A stretch of DNA of 64,000 bases. It comes from Aquimarina sp040786285 (GTDB lineage: Bacteria; Bacteroidota; Bacteroidia; Flavobacteriales; Flavobacteriaceae). The position numbers and the translations under genes were made by a program. The notes under the pieces are model-generated. The model had not been told where the DNA came from. It ran no database searches and worked only from the letters and a program-made list of their open reading frames with translations. Positions within the stretch are counted from its first letter, which is position 1; the number at the start of each line of letters is the position of its first letter. Below are positions 1 through 8,522 of the stretch, piece after piece. Location of the stretch: contig NZ_JBFMKQ010000001.1 of assembly GCF_040786285.1 (NCBI RefSeq), positions 62,001 to 126,000 on the forward strand, written 5' to 3'.

Positions 1-92
1 AGTTCTTTTTAAATAAACTAACCATCTTATACTTGACTAAAAACAGTGTTTTTTGTTTATTTTTGTGAGTACAAGAACATTGATGATTTTTT

Positions 93-1553
93 ATGCTAAA
101 GCAACAATTAAATTTTAAACTTTCTCAAAAACTATCTCCGCAGCAGATTCAACTCATGAAGTTGATTCAACTTCCTACGCAAGCTTTTGAGCAGCGTCTT
201 AAACAAGAAATGGAAGAAAACCCTGCTCTAGATAGTGGCAAAGAAAAAGCGGATGAATATGACGATGCTTTTAGTAATGAAAGTAATGCGGATGAAGAGT
301 ATGGAACTGAAAAAATAGAGGCCGATATCAATGTTGATGAATATCTTAGTGACGATGAAATTCCCAGCTATAGATTGAGCTCAAATAATTATAGTGCTGA
401 TGATGAAGATAAGAGTGTTCCTTATGCTTCTGGGACCACGTTTCATCAACACTTAATTAATCAGTTAAACACATATAGGTTTGATGATGAAGAACGAGAA
501 ATCGCAGAGTTTCTTGTTGGCAGCGTTGATGAAAGTGGGTACATTAGAAGATCTTTACCTGATGTATTAGATGATCTGGCCTTTACCCAAAATGTATATA
601 CTACTGAAGAAAAAATAGAAAATATCTTAAAAATAGTTCACCAACTTGATCCAGCTGGTGTTGGTGCTCGTAACTTACAAGAATGCCTATTAATACAACT
701 CGACAGAAAAGAGAATACAATCCCAATCAAACTGGCTTCAGAAATATTAAGAAACGCATTTGATCACTTTAGTAAAAAACATTATGAAAAACTTCTACTA
801 AAGTTTGATATTACCGAGGAAGATTTAAAAGATGCAATAGAAGAAATCGAGCATCTAAACCCTAAACCAGGTGGTGCATATTCTGGAAACAACCGAATGA
901 TTGAACATGTAGTCCCCGATTTTACAATCAGAATTGTAGACGGTGAACTAGAGCTAACATTAAATGGGCGTAATGCCCCAGAACTACATGTTTCTAGAGA
1001 GTACAATAACATGCTTCAAGGATATAAAGCCAGTAAAGAAAAATCTAAATCGCAGAAGGATGCTGTTTTGTTTATAAAACAAAAATTAGATGCCGCAAAA
1101 TGGTTTATCGAAGCTGTAAAACAAAGACAACAAACACTTTTTATTACCATGAGTGCAATAATGCACTACCAAAAAAGTTATTTCCTTAGTGGAGACGAAC
1201 GAAATCTAAGGCCGATGATCTTAAAAGACATTGCCGATGAGATCGAGATGGATGTAAGTACTGTTTCTAGAGTAGCTAATAGCAAATATGCAGATACTCC
1301 ATATGGAACAAAACTGATTAAAGAGTTTTTCTCTGAATCCATGACTAATGTTGAAGGAGAAGAGGTATCCACAAGAGAAATAAAAAAAATACTGGAAATA
1401 ACTATAGGAGAAGAAGACAAGAAAAAGCCTCTTACAGACGAGAAACTTGCTAAGATCTTAAAAGAAAAAGGATACCCTATAGCCAGAAGAACTGTAGCTA
1501 AATACAGAGAACAATTAGATATTCCTGTGGCGAGGTTACGAAAGAAAATTTGA
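93..1553 (+). CDS. rpoN: RNA polymerase sigma-54 factor RpoN
   Basis: Sigma-54 directs RNA polymerase to -24/-12 promoters and needs an AAA+ activator to open them. The 486-residue length fits the family. Residues 1-50 form the Gln/Leu-rich activator-interacting region I (QKLSPQQIQLMKLIQLP). Residues about 50-115 are a strongly acidic linker, the core-binding domain follows, and the diagnostic RpoN box ARRTVAKYRE lies at residues 464-473. The start is the first ATG of the frame and gives the expected N-terminus. Its stop overlaps the ATG of the next gene, so the two are probably translationally coupled. No activator gene is present in the window. Confidence 0.97.
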   Translation: MLKQQLNFKLSQKLSPQQIQLMKLIQLPTQAFEQRLKQEMEENPALDSGKEKADEYDDAFSNESNADEEYGTEKIEADINVDEYLSDDEIPSYRLSSNNYSADDEDKSVPYASGTTFHQHLINQLNTYRFDDEEREIAEFLVGSVDESGYIRRSLPDVLDDLAFTQNVYTTEEKIENILKIVHQLDPAGVGARNLQECLLIQLDRKENTIPIKLASEILRNAFDHFSKKHYEKLLLKFDITEEDLKDAIEEIEHLNPKPGGAYSGNNRMIEHVVPDFTIRIVDGELELTLNGRNAPELHVSREYNNMLQGYKASKEKSKSQKDAVLFIKQKLDAAKWFIEAVKQRQQTLFITMSAIMHYQKSYFLSGDERNLRPMILKDIADEIEMDVSTVSRVANSKYADTPYGTKLIKEFFSESMTNVEGEEVSTREIKKILEITIGEEDKKKPLTDEKLAKILKEKGYPIARRTVAKYREQLDIPVARLRKKI

Positions 1554-2158
1554 TGAATTTTTTTCTTAAAAGCATTTCTTATATTTTACACCCTTTATTA
1601 ATGCCCCTTGTAGGTGCGGTTATTTACTTTACCTGTGCTCCAAGGTATATTCCTGATGATATCATTAGAATAAAGGTTTTTGGATTAATCATACTTACCG
1701 TTTTAATCCCGATAGTATTATTCTTTTTCTTAAAAAGCTTTGGCACTATTACCTCAATACATTTAGAAGAAGTACAACAACGTAAAATCCCATTACTACT
1801 TCAGTCAATTTTACTTATTGTAGCGATTAAAATGATTATAGATATATATCACTATCCCGAACTTTATTACTTCTTCTTAGGGATTTTATTTTCATCATTA
1901 AGTGCCATTTTTATGGTACTATTCAATATCAAAGCTAGCCTACATATGATAGGTATTAGTGGAATTACGATGTTTACCGTTGCATTAAGTATACATTTCG
2001 GGATGAATTTAACGTTACTAATCACCGCACTAATGATTGCAAATGGTCTTGTGGCTACATCCCGATTACATTGCAAAGCACATACTAATTTAGAACTAAT
2101 TCTTGGATTTTTAATTGGTGTTATCCCCCAATTGACTTTGATTAATTTCTGGCTATAA
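1553..2158 (+). CDS. PAP2-like multi-pass membrane protein
   Basis: This 201-residue protein has about six hydrophobic segments and is translationally coupled to rpoN through a TGATG overlap. The true start is ATG 1553; the frame extends only to a TTG three bases upstream. The C-terminal half contains SRLHCKAH, which matches motif 3 of PAP2 phosphatases (SR-x5-H). An earlier ASLH could be a degenerate motif 2 (normally PSGH), and QQRKIP could be a weak motif 1. The protein may be a divergent lipid phosphatase or a non-catalytic relative. It overlaps the convergent barrel gene by six bases at the stop codons. I recognise the fold type only, not a substrate. Confidence 0.75.
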   Translation: MNFFLKSISYILHPLLMPLVGAVIYFTCAPRYIPDDIIRIKVFGLIILTVLIPIVLFFFLKSFGTITSIHLEEVQQRKIPLLLQSILLIVAIKMIIDIYHYPELYYFFLGILFSSLSAIFMVLFNIKASLHMIGISGITMFTVALSIHFGMNLTLLITALMIANGLVATSRLHCKAHTNLELILGFLIGVIPQLTLINFWL

Positions 2159-2860
2159 AATATAAAATATCAGCCCAATTTTAGCGGGAGTAATTCCAAC
2201 AGTATCACCATCTATTAAAGCATCATTATTGAATAAAGTATTTAAGCTATAATAAAAATTAAAATTAAATGTGTTCCATCCAAAGGTAAAAGTAACTCCC
2301 ATTCTCCATCGATCTAATGCATCAACCTTTGTTAGCTTTATTTGATTATCTGATTGTTTAAAATTTGAGTTAAAAGAATACAAATAACCCAATTTAAAAC
2401 CTGAGTATATTCTGTAGAACTTATGAGTTTCTGGGACAGAGGTTCGCCATCTAAATTCTAAGGGAGCCTCTATTATATGAGTAGTAAATCGATTAGCACT
2501 AAAATCTACTTCCTTTAAACTTCTAAAAACGGGTTGTCTTGTATCTTCATCTTCACCAATAAACAAATTATGATTATATACATTAAGCGAATAACCAATC
2601 CCTAAACCAATAGCAACATTACGCTTTTTATTAATAGGCATATCTCTAATAAAACCCAAATGCAATCCTCCCGAAAAACCAGATTGACTTATATCCTTAG
2701 GTCTATCAAAAAGTAAATTAAAGGTAACCCCGACATAAAACTGATCTTCTCGATACAAAGAGTCTACAGCTTTCTCCGGATCAGAATCTAATACTACTTC
2801 TTGCCCCATAGAAAAGAATATAGATGAGTAGCATAAAACAAATAACAGCAACTTCTTCAT
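2153..2860 (-). CDS. Outer-membrane beta-barrel (porin/PorT-like) protein
   Basis: The 235-residue protein begins with a signal peptide (MKKLLLFVLCYSSIFFSMGQ, cleavage near residue 19-20). It continues as alternating amphipathic strands rich in Tyr, Phe and Gly, typical of the small 'porin family/outer membrane beta-barrel' proteins of Bacteroidota, and ends in an aromatic-containing strand (IGLIFYIL). It lies immediately downstream of the exbD paralogue, separated by a 120-base spacer with a hairpin. The function is probably structural or transport-related in the outer membrane. I do not call it the type IX secretion protein PorT/SprT, because the context does not support that. Confidence 0.72.
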   Translation of the reverse strand: MKKLLLFVLCYSSIFFSMGQEVVLDSDPEKAVDSLYREDQFYVGVTFNLLFDRPKDISQSGFSGGLHLGFIRDMPINKKRNVAIGLGIGYSLNVYNHNLFIGEDEDTRQPVFRSLKEVDFSANRFTTHIIEAPLEFRWRTSVPETHKFYRIYSGFKLGYLYSFNSNFKQSDNQIKLTKVDALDRWRMGVTFTFGWNTFNFNFYYSLNTLFNNDALIDGDTVGITPAKIGLIFYIL

Positions 2861-2924
2861 AAGATTACTAAAATAAATTTATTTCTTTAGAAATCAGCCA
2901 AACTTCTTAAAACAAAATTGAAGC

Positions 2925-2961
2925 TATACTAAAAACCCCATTTATAGTGGGGCTTAGTATA
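2925..2961 (-). terminator. Hairpin between exbD paralogue and barrel gene
   Basis: Outer arms TATACTAA and TTAGTATA (2925-2932, 2954-2961) pair perfectly. They enclose inner arms CCCCA and TGGGG (2936-2940, 2948-2952), with an asymmetric A3/C bulge and a 7-base loop. The hairpin lies just after the stop of the minus-strand exbD gene at 2981 and before the barrel gene start at 2860. No clear U tract follows, so it could be a terminator, an attenuator or an mRNA 3'-end stabiliser. Confidence 0.55.
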
Positions 2962-2980
2962 ACAAAAATAACATTTTGAA

Positions 2981-3598
2981 CTACTTATTAAAGTCATCAA
3001 TATGTTCGGCTTCATAAATTTTCTCTGGATACATGGATTGTATTTTCTTAATACGCTTTTTTAGCGTGGTTTTATTTCCTGAAAAATTTACATTATTGAG
3101 ATCACTTTTCATCTCTGTATATGTTCTATCAAAAAGACGTTTTGCTTCTCTATTTCTTAAGGTAGTATAAGCACTTTTAAGTTCGTTTTGAACGGCTATA
3201 TATGCTGCATAATTTGCATTTCTACTATTTCCTAAAGATATCACGGCTTTGTTTGGATGATCAGAGGAATATGGATCTTTGGCCCCCTTACAGTATGTAC
3301 AGTATTCAATATTTTTACCTCCTCCATTGTCTAAAAAAGCTATCGTGGCCATCTTTAAAGACAAAAGTTCCATTGGAACACCTTCTACCAACAACTCATT
3401 CTCGCGATTAAGCTCTATTTCAAAAAGGTTTCTCTTCTTAATAGAAACATCCCTATGAATGTTCTCTGTTGAAGGTAGTTTTCTACTAATACCACTTTCA
3501 CTTTGAATTGTAGTCGTAACCAAAAAAAAGATGAGTAATAAAAATGCAATATCGGCCATAGATCCTGCATTAACTGATGGTGCTAATCTTCTATTCAT
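2981..3598 (-). CDS. exbD: ExbD/TolR-type biopolymer transport protein (duplicate copy, CxxC)
   Basis: The 205-residue single-pass inner-membrane protein is of the ExbD/TolR family, which works with ExbB to couple the proton motive force to outer-membrane processes. A short cytoplasmic N-terminus precedes a transmembrane helix starting SMADIAFLLL, with the conserved channel Asp at residue 16. The periplasmic domain then carries a Cys pair at residues 100 and 103 (CTYC). It is clearly a paralogue of the exbD at 4426-5034, with near-identical first 40 residues and the same CxxC block. It lies outside that operon, behind a terminator and a 321-base spacer, so it probably has its own promoter. 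Confidence 0.93.
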   Translation of the reverse strand: MNRRLAPSVNAGSMADIAFLLLIFFLVTTTIQSESGISRKLPSTENIHRDVSIKKRNLFEIELNRENELLVEGVPMELLSLKMATIAFLDNGGGKNIEYCTYCKGAKDPYSSDHPNKAVISLGNSRNANYAAYIAVQNELKSAYTTLRNREAKRLFDRTYTEMKSDLNNVNFSGNKTTLKKRIKKIQSMYPEKIYEAEHIDDFNK

Positions 3599-3919
3599 AA
3601 TAATTCATATTTAGTTAATAATTACTTACACAATTAGAAAACTGCAACCACTTGGTGATAAGAATTATTTAGAAGAAAAACATAATAAAATCATGACTGA
3701 TTGATCTATATATTCAATATCACTGTTCTGGAAGGTTAGATATTGATTGTATATTGGAATACAGTTAACTTAAAATAAGCAATAGTTATGCCAATTATAC
3801 TGGTCAAAATTATTTTAAGTAGACGTGCCAGCTTTTTATCCAAAAAGTTGAATCCATAAAAAAATCCCGCCATAGGCAGGATTTTAATATTGTATATTGG
3901 ATTATTTTCTACTCGATAT
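3599..3919. other. 321-base intergenic region between exbD genes
   Basis: I see no gene here. It should hold the promoter of the minus-strand exbD paralogue (start 3598) and the terminator of the exbB-exbD operon (stop 3920). Besides that terminator, it contains a perfect 11-base inverted repeat, ACTTAAAATAA at 3768-3778 and its complement at 3810-3820, separated by 31 bases. I could not pick out a convincing -33/-7 promoter pair. Confidence 0.6.
3858..3885 (-). terminator. Rho-independent terminator of exbB-exbD operon
   Basis: On the minus strand, AAAATCC-U-GCC (3885-3875) pairs with GGC-G-GGATTTT (3871-3861) across a 3-base loop, with one G-U wobble. The stem's terminal Ts run on into TTT, giving a run of seven. 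It lies about 35 bases after the exbD stop at 3920 and separates this operon from the downstream exbD duplicate. Confidence 0.8.
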
Positions 3920-4402
3920 TTATCTTAAATTATCGACTGCATTACCAGTTCTAGTAGTATAATTAATCTTCAACGCTTGAACATCTCGAAGTTCACTTTT
4001 AATATCACCAACAAGTCCCATGTTGGTTTCGCCATCAACTTTTAAAGCTGTGGTTAAGAAAGGAATTACTTCCTCTCGTTTTGACGCTCTTTCTGCAAGA
4101 ATAAAGGCCTTTATATCCCCTACCTCTGCAAACTTATCATTAAGCTGGATTCTAGCCTGATTACCAGCACTTGCTCGGTATCTAGAACTAGGTTTTCCTG
4201 CATAGATATACATTACCAAATCTTTCTTATCAAGTTTTTCTATTTGATCTGCAAATGGTAATTTATTTTCAATCATTAGCGTGTTTTGACGCATTACCGT
4301 TGCTACCATAAAGAAAAACAATAACATAAATACGATATCCGGTAACGAAGCCGTAGAAATAGCAGGTAATTCACCGCTTTTTTTCTTATTAAACTTAGAC
4401 AT
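3920..4402 (-). CDS. exbD: ExbD/TolR-type biopolymer transport protein (second type)
   Basis: A 160-residue ExbD-family protein with a basic cytoplasmic N-terminus, then a transmembrane helix with the conserved proton-channel Asp at residue 22 (LPDIVFMLLFFFMVATVM), then a periplasmic domain. It differs from its two neighbours in having no Cys pair and a shorter periplasmic part. It follows exbD at 4426-5034 by 23 bases in the same operon, so the ExbB complex may use heteromeric ExbD subunits. Two different ExbDs after one ExbB is a common arrangement in Bacteroidota. Confidence 0.93.
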   Translation of the reverse strand: MSKFNKKKSGELPAISTASLPDIVFMLLFFFMVATVMRQNTLMIENKLPFADQIEKLDKKDLVMYIYAGKPSSRYRASAGNQARIQLNDKFAEVGDIKAFILAERASKREEVIPFLTTALKVDGETNMGLVGDIKSELRDVQALKINYTTRTGNAVDNLR

Positions 4403-4425
4403 AAGATTTCTGTTTTATGTTATTA

Positions 4426-5034
4426 CTATTTTTTTGGTTCTGCTTCAGATAGTTTCTCTGGATACAGAAATTGTATCTTCTTAATATCTTCTTTCAGTCT
4501 ATCCTTGTTTCCTGCATAGTTAACATCCTTAAGGTCTTTTTCCATTTGCTCGAATGTTTTACCAAAAAGACGTTGAGCTTCTCTGTTACGCAATGAAGTA
4601 TATGCAGCTACCAACTCATTTTGAACTGATATATAAGTTGCATAATTAGTCTCTCTATTATTACGTAAAGAAATCACCGCTTTAGTAGGATTATCTGATG
4701 AAGAAGGGCTTCTCTCTCCCTGGCAGTAATTACAAGCCTCTTCTCCTTTTCCACCACCATTATCTAAGAACTTGATTGCAGCTTCACGAAGATCTTTCAA
4801 CTCCATAGGAGTTTCTTCTACTAACAAGTCATTGTTCTTATTCAATTCTACTACAAAAATATTTTTTTGCTTAAGAATTGGCGGTTCTACATTATCCTCT
4901 TGAGGAGGAGGAAGCTTACGGCTAATACCACTATCGGTTTCGATAGTCGTGGTAACCAGGAAGAATATAAGAAGTAAGAATGCAATATCGGCCATAGACC
5001 CCGCATTTACTTCTGGTGCTGATCTTCTTGCCAT
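4426..5034 (-). CDS. exbD: ExbD/TolR-type biopolymer transport protein (CxxC-containing)
   Basis: A 202-residue single-pass protein. Its N-terminal segment ARRSAPEVNAGSMADIAFL carries the channel Asp at residue 16, followed by one transmembrane helix and a periplasmic domain. Cys101 and Cys104 (CNYC) sit just after a Gly-rich DNGGGKG segment, an insertion absent from classical short ExbD proteins. The copy at 2981-3598 repeats the whole layout. It begins two bases after the preceding four-helix membrane protein's stop and is part of the exbB operon. The Cys pair could form a disulfide in the oxidising periplasm or bind metal; neither can be decided from sequence. Confidence 0.94.
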   Translation of the reverse strand: MARRSAPEVNAGSMADIAFLLLIFFLVTTTIETDSGISRKLPPPQEDNVEPPILKQKNIFVVELNKNNDLLVEETPMELKDLREAAIKFLDNGGGKGEEACNYCQGERSPSSSDNPTKAVISLRNNRETNYATYISVQNELVAAYTSLRNREAQRLFGKTFEQMEKDLKDVNYAGNKDRLKEDIKKIQFLYPEKLSEAEPKK

Positions 5035-5036
5035 AA

Positions 5037-5510
5037 TTATTTACCTATTAATTTTTTAATTCCAGAAAGAAACATTAATCCAACTGCTGCTGCAGCCAGA
5101 ACATAAAATGCATACAATCCTGTTCCTACCCATTTAGATCCACTTGCTGAAAGTATTTTACCATCTTTTAATGGAGTTTCTACTCCATCAGCTAAGACAA
5201 AACCAATACCTAAAATCACAATAAAAACTACAATTCCTATTGCTGCATTTTTAAGACCTGCCGGATTCTTTGCAAGTGTTGAAAACACTGCAATTAAAGT
5301 TGCTATTATGGTTATAACAAAAATAACCAATGTAAGGCTATATAATGGAGTTACTGAAGACTCTGCTAATTCCAACGGAAGTTCTCTAGCTTCAGACACA
5401 CCATTTTCGGCCATTAAGTTACCAATTGAACTACTCATAACATACCAAAGGATAGCACCTAAGACACCTACGCCTAGAACAATATATGATAATATTTTAG
5501 AAATTTTCAT
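5037..5510 (-). CDS. Four-helix membrane protein of the ExbB/ExbD operon
   Basis: I do not recognise a named family. The 157-residue protein has four hydrophobic segments at roughly residues 7-26, 55-78, 89-107 and 130-149. A loop of about 25 residues follows the first segment, and the protein ends in a basic tail. It lies between exbB and exbD in one operon, two bases before exbD, a position that suggests an accessory subunit or regulator of the proton-driven motor. No catalytic motif is visible. Confidence 0.8.
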   Translation of the reverse strand: MKISKILSYIVLGVGVLGAILWYVMSSSIGNLMAENGVSEARELPLELAESSVTPLYSLTLVIFVITIIATLIAVFSTLAKNPAGLKNAAIGIVVFIVILGIGFVLADGVETPLKDGKILSASGSKWVGTGLYAFYVLAAAAVGLMFLSGIKKLIGK

Positions 5511-5616
5511 GTGTATATTTTTTAATTTGGAGTGCTTATCTGCAATCCGATTAAAGTAACAAGAAAATAAACACTTTCTTTTATTGTAGAAAGGTTTAAA
5601 AAGAAGTATTTACTTC

Positions 5617-6417
5617 TTATTTCTTGTTTTTATAAGCTACTAACATATCGATTAAAGTAATCGAAGCATCTTCCATATCATTAACGATTCTATCGATCTT
5701 AGCTACGATGTAGTTATAAAAGATCTGAAGAATAATCGCTACAATAAGTCCAAATACTGTAGTAAGAAGTGCTACTTTAATACCACCTGCTACAAGAGAA
5801 GGTTGCATATCCCCAGCCGCTTCAATCTTATCAAATGCCTGAATCATACCGATTACAGTACCCATGAAACCAAGCATTGGAGCAAGAGCGATAAATAAAG
5901 AAACCCATGATACGTTTTTCTCTAATTGTCCCATTTGCACACCACCATATGCTACAACTGCTTTTTCTGCAGCGTCTATGCTCTCATCAGCTCTATCAAG
6001 TCCTTGATAGTATATTGATGCAACAGGTCCTTTTGTATTTCTACAAACTTCTTTTGCTGCTTCAACACCACCACTATTAAGTGCATCTTCTACATTTTGT
6101 TGTAATTTCTTAGTGTTTGTCGTAGAAAGATTTAAAAAGATAATTCTTTCAATTGCAATCGCTAGACCAAGGATCAAACATAAAAGTACGATTCCCATGA
6201 ATTCAGGTCCTCCTTCAATAAAACGTTTTTTAAGGTTTTGATGGAAGGATAACTCTTCTGTAGCATCTGCTACATCATCTTGTGTTGTTGTCGTAGTTAT
6301 AGGAGCAATTAATAATTGCACATTTGCCGTTAATAACTGGGCAGGTGCAGTAGCCGCTTGTAAGTTTCCAAAAGCCATTACCGCTACGATTGCCAGAATA
6401 GAAAATAATCTTTTCAT
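5617..6417 (-). CDS. exbB: ExbB/TolQ/MotA-family proton channel protein
   Basis: A 266-residue inner-membrane protein that forms the ring of the proton-driven ExbB-ExbD motor. It starts with an apparent signal peptide (residues 1-23, ending LQAATA), a common extension in Bacteroidota ExbB. A Thr-rich linker, the first TolQ helix (about 75-95), a cytoplasmic loop and two C-terminal helices around residues 170-240 follow. These carry the family signature of Gly/Ala-rich helices (ALAPMLGFMGTVIGMIQAF). It is the first gene of a minus-strand operon running to the terminator near 3860. The partner in the periplasm (TonB/TolA) is not in this window. Confidence 0.95.
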   Translation of the reverse strand: MKRLFSILAIVAVMAFGNLQAATAPAQLLTANVQLLIAPITTTTTQDDVADATEELSFHQNLKKRFIEGGPEFMGIVLLCLILGLAIAIERIIFLNLSTTNTKKLQQNVEDALNSGGVEAAKEVCRNTKGPVASIYYQGLDRADESIDAAEKAVVAYGGVQMGQLEKNVSWVSLFIALAPMLGFMGTVIGMIQAFDKIEAAGDMQPSLVAGGIKVALLTTVFGLIVAIILQIFYNYIVAKIDRIVNDMEDASITLIDMLVAYKNKK

Positions 6418-6499
6418 TGCGCTGATTCTTAATTTTAATTAGTTAAAGGGTTAAAGATATAAAAATAATATAAAAATTATCATAAAATTAAATATATTG

Positions 6500-6587
6500 C
6501 AGAGAGGAAGGGATTCGAACCCTCGATACGCTTTTGACGTATACACACTTTCCAGGCGTGCGCCTTCGACCACTCGGCCACCTCTCT
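6500..6587 (-). tRNA. tRNA-Ser(GGA)
   Basis: On the minus strand the acceptor arms AGAGAGG and CCTCTCT pair perfectly. The D-arm begins TGGCCGAGTGG, the anticodon loop reads CT-GGA-AA (anticodon GGA, decoding UCC/UCU), a long class II variable arm follows, and the T-arm is GGGTTCGAATCCC. The long variable arm and anticodon identify serine. The discriminator is G and no CCA is encoded, so CCA must be added by the nucleotidyltransferase. Confidence 0.97.
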
Positions 6588-6655
6588 CGATTTTTTCCCA
6601 AAAAATGGGATAGGCAAATAACAAAAAAAAATGTTAACTGATAAAATTTAGGGCG

Positions 6656-7690
6656 TTAATTTTCTGACATTTCACCTCGAAGCGAAGTTTCGTATATGGT
6701 TTTGAGCACTTTAAGCGGCAAATTTTCTCCCAATAAGTACATTAACTTAGCCACAGCAGCTTCTGTGGTAATGTCTCTTCCCGAAATCACTCCTGCTTTT
6801 TTTAATGCTACACTAGTATCATACTTACCCATCTCAACACTTCCTCCTGCACATTGTGTAACATTTATAATAGGTATTCTTTTCTTAATAAGATCAGAAA
6901 CTATACTTATGAACCACTTTTCTTTGGTGGTATTACCAGCACCATAGGTTTCTAATATAATCCCTTTTATCGTTGGTACAGAAAGAATACTTCTCAAAAT
7001 ACTTTCATTGATACCAGGAAACATTTTGATAATAATAATATCATTATCAAAATGTGTGTGGTACACCATCTTTTTGCGCCTGTTAACTGGTTTTAAAAAT
7101 GATTTATTGATTTTAAGGTGTACTCCTGACTCTACTAAAGAAGGGTAATTAAGCGATTGAAATGCTTCAAAGTGTTCTGCATTAATCTTAGTGGTTCTAT
7201 TCGCTCTAAGCAATTTATATTCAAAATAAAGACCTACCTCATTAATTACCGACTTTCCTTTTTCTTGTAATGCTGCTATCTGCACGGCAGTAATCAAATT
7301 CTCTTTTGCGTCTGTCCTTAAGTCTCCTATAGGCAATTGAGATCCTGTAAAAATTATTGGCTTGGACAGATTCTCAAACATAAAACTAATAGCCGACGCT
7401 GTGTAAGACATAGTATCACTTCCGTGGAGTACTACAAAGCCGTCATAGCTTTCATAATTTTTATTTATAATATCCCCCAGCTCCTTCCATCTATCAACAT
7501 TCATATCTGAAGAATCAATAGGTGTTGAAAAGCTAACAGTATCTATTGTGCAATCCAATTGCTTAAGTTCTGGGATATTCAATAATAGCTCATCAAAATC
7601 AAAAGCTGCTAATGCTCCTGTTTCGAAATCTTTAATCATTCCTATAGTACCACCAGTATATATAAGCAGTATGTATGGCGCAGTATTCAT
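6656..7690 (-). CDS. ansA: Type I (cytoplasmic) L-asparaginase
   Basis: Hydrolyses L-asparagine to aspartate and ammonia. The 344-residue protein carries both asparaginase signatures: YTGGTIGM near the N-terminus with nucleophile Thr12, and HGSDTM at residues 89-94 with the catalytic Thr/Asp of the second signature. There is no signal peptide, consistent with a cytoplasmic type I enzyme. I choose ATG at 7690; the frame extends to a TTG at 7705, which adds five unconserved residues. It follows the TatD gene by 39 bases on the same strand, a pairing common in Flavobacteriia. Confidence 0.95.
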   Translation of the reverse strand: MNTAPYILLIYTGGTIGMIKDFETGALAAFDFDELLLNIPELKQLDCTIDTVSFSTPIDSSDMNVDRWKELGDIINKNYESYDGFVVLHGSDTMSYTASAISFMFENLSKPIIFTGSQLPIGDLRTDAKENLITAVQIAALQEKGKSVINEVGLYFEYKLLRANRTTKINAEHFEAFQSLNYPSLVESGVHLKINKSFLKPVNRRKKMVYHTHFDNDIIIIKMFPGINESILRSILSVPTIKGIILETYGAGNTTKEKWFISIVSDLIKKRIPIINVTQCAGGSVEMGKYDTSVALKKAGVISGRDITTEAAVAKLMYLLGENLPLKVLKTIYETSLRGEMSEN

Positions 7691-7729
7691 ATAACAAATG
7701 AACAAAATTTTAAACTATATTCAATGTAT

Positions 7730-8518
7730 TTAAACCCCAAATACATCTTTAGAATTTTTTGTAGTTATCGCTGCGATTTCTTCTATAGGTTTTTGATACA
7801 CTTCAGAAAGTTTATCAAGCACATTGATCACATAAGAACTTTCATTACGTTTACCTCTATAAGGAGTTGGTGCCAAATAAGGAGAATCGGTTTCGAGCAC
7901 TATATTATCGAGTGGAATTTGATCTAAAAAAGTATTAATTTTCCCATTTTTAAAGGTCACCACACCACCTATTCCTAATTTCATATTGTACCCGATAGCA
8001 CGATGAGCATCTTCAATAGTTCCTGTAAAACAGTGAAAAATCCCAAACAGGCTATCATCTTTCTCTGATTCTAGCACTTCAAAAATTTCTTCAAAAGCAT
8101 CTCTACAGTGTATAACAATTGGTAATTTATATTTTTTTGCCAATCGAATTTGATATCTAAACGCTTCTTGCTGTTGCTTTAAAAGAGTTTTATCCCAATA
8201 TAAGTCAATTCCTATCTCACCTACCGCATAAAACTTTTTATCAGAATCTTTTGCAAAACGCTTTGCCAGCTCTTCTTCTACATGGCTTAACTCTTGCTTA
8301 AAATTTTCTTTTACATGTGTGGGATGCAACCCCATCATTAAAAAAACATATTCTGGATATCTAGACTCGATATCATACATAGCATCTGTATACGAAGAAT
8401 CAATTGCTGGCACAAAAAATCGTGTTACCCCATTTTCTATGGCGCGCTCCATCATTTGATCCTGATCTTCTGCAAAAGATTCACTATAAATATGAGTGTG
8501 TGTATCGGTTATTATCAT
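7730..8518 (-). CDS. tatD: TatD family metal-dependent hydrolase (3'-5' DNase)
   Basis: A 262-residue TIM-barrel amidohydrolase-type nuclease. The N-terminal metal ligands are DTHTH (Asp5, His7, His9). Further metal and active-site signatures are GEIGID, PIVIHCRDA, FHCFTG and the late LETDSPYLAP. The length and all motifs fit TatD/YcfH proteins, which act on DNA 3' ends in repair or turnover. A -7-like element lies only four bases before the ATG, which suggests a leaderless transcript. It probably shares an mRNA with the asparaginase downstream. Confidence 0.95.
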   Translation of the reverse strand: MIITDTHTHIYSESFAEDQDQMMERAIENGVTRFFVPAIDSSYTDAMYDIESRYPEYVFLMMGLHPTHVKENFKQELSHVEEELAKRFAKDSDKKFYAVGEIGIDLYWDKTLLKQQQEAFRYQIRLAKKYKLPIVIHCRDAFEEIFEVLESEKDDSLFGIFHCFTGTIEDAHRAIGYNMKLGIGGVVTFKNGKINTFLDQIPLDNIVLETDSPYLAPTPYRGKRNESSYVINVLDKLSEVYQKPIEEIAAITTKNSKDVFGV

Positions 8519-8522
8519 GCCG

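Noticed and set aside
1..92. End of an upstream gene or a clear rpoN promoter
   Set aside because: No frame runs in convincingly from the left edge; TTG at 34-36 and TATTTTG at 59-65 are only a partial promoter match.
2153..2860. Type IX secretion protein PorT/SprT
   Set aside because: The barrel character is general to many small porin-family proteins, and no other type IX genes are in the window.
6591..6612. TCCCA/TGGGA hairpin between tRNA-Ser and ansA
   Set aside because: The stem is only five bases and its T run is in the loop, not after the stem, so it is not a convincing terminator.
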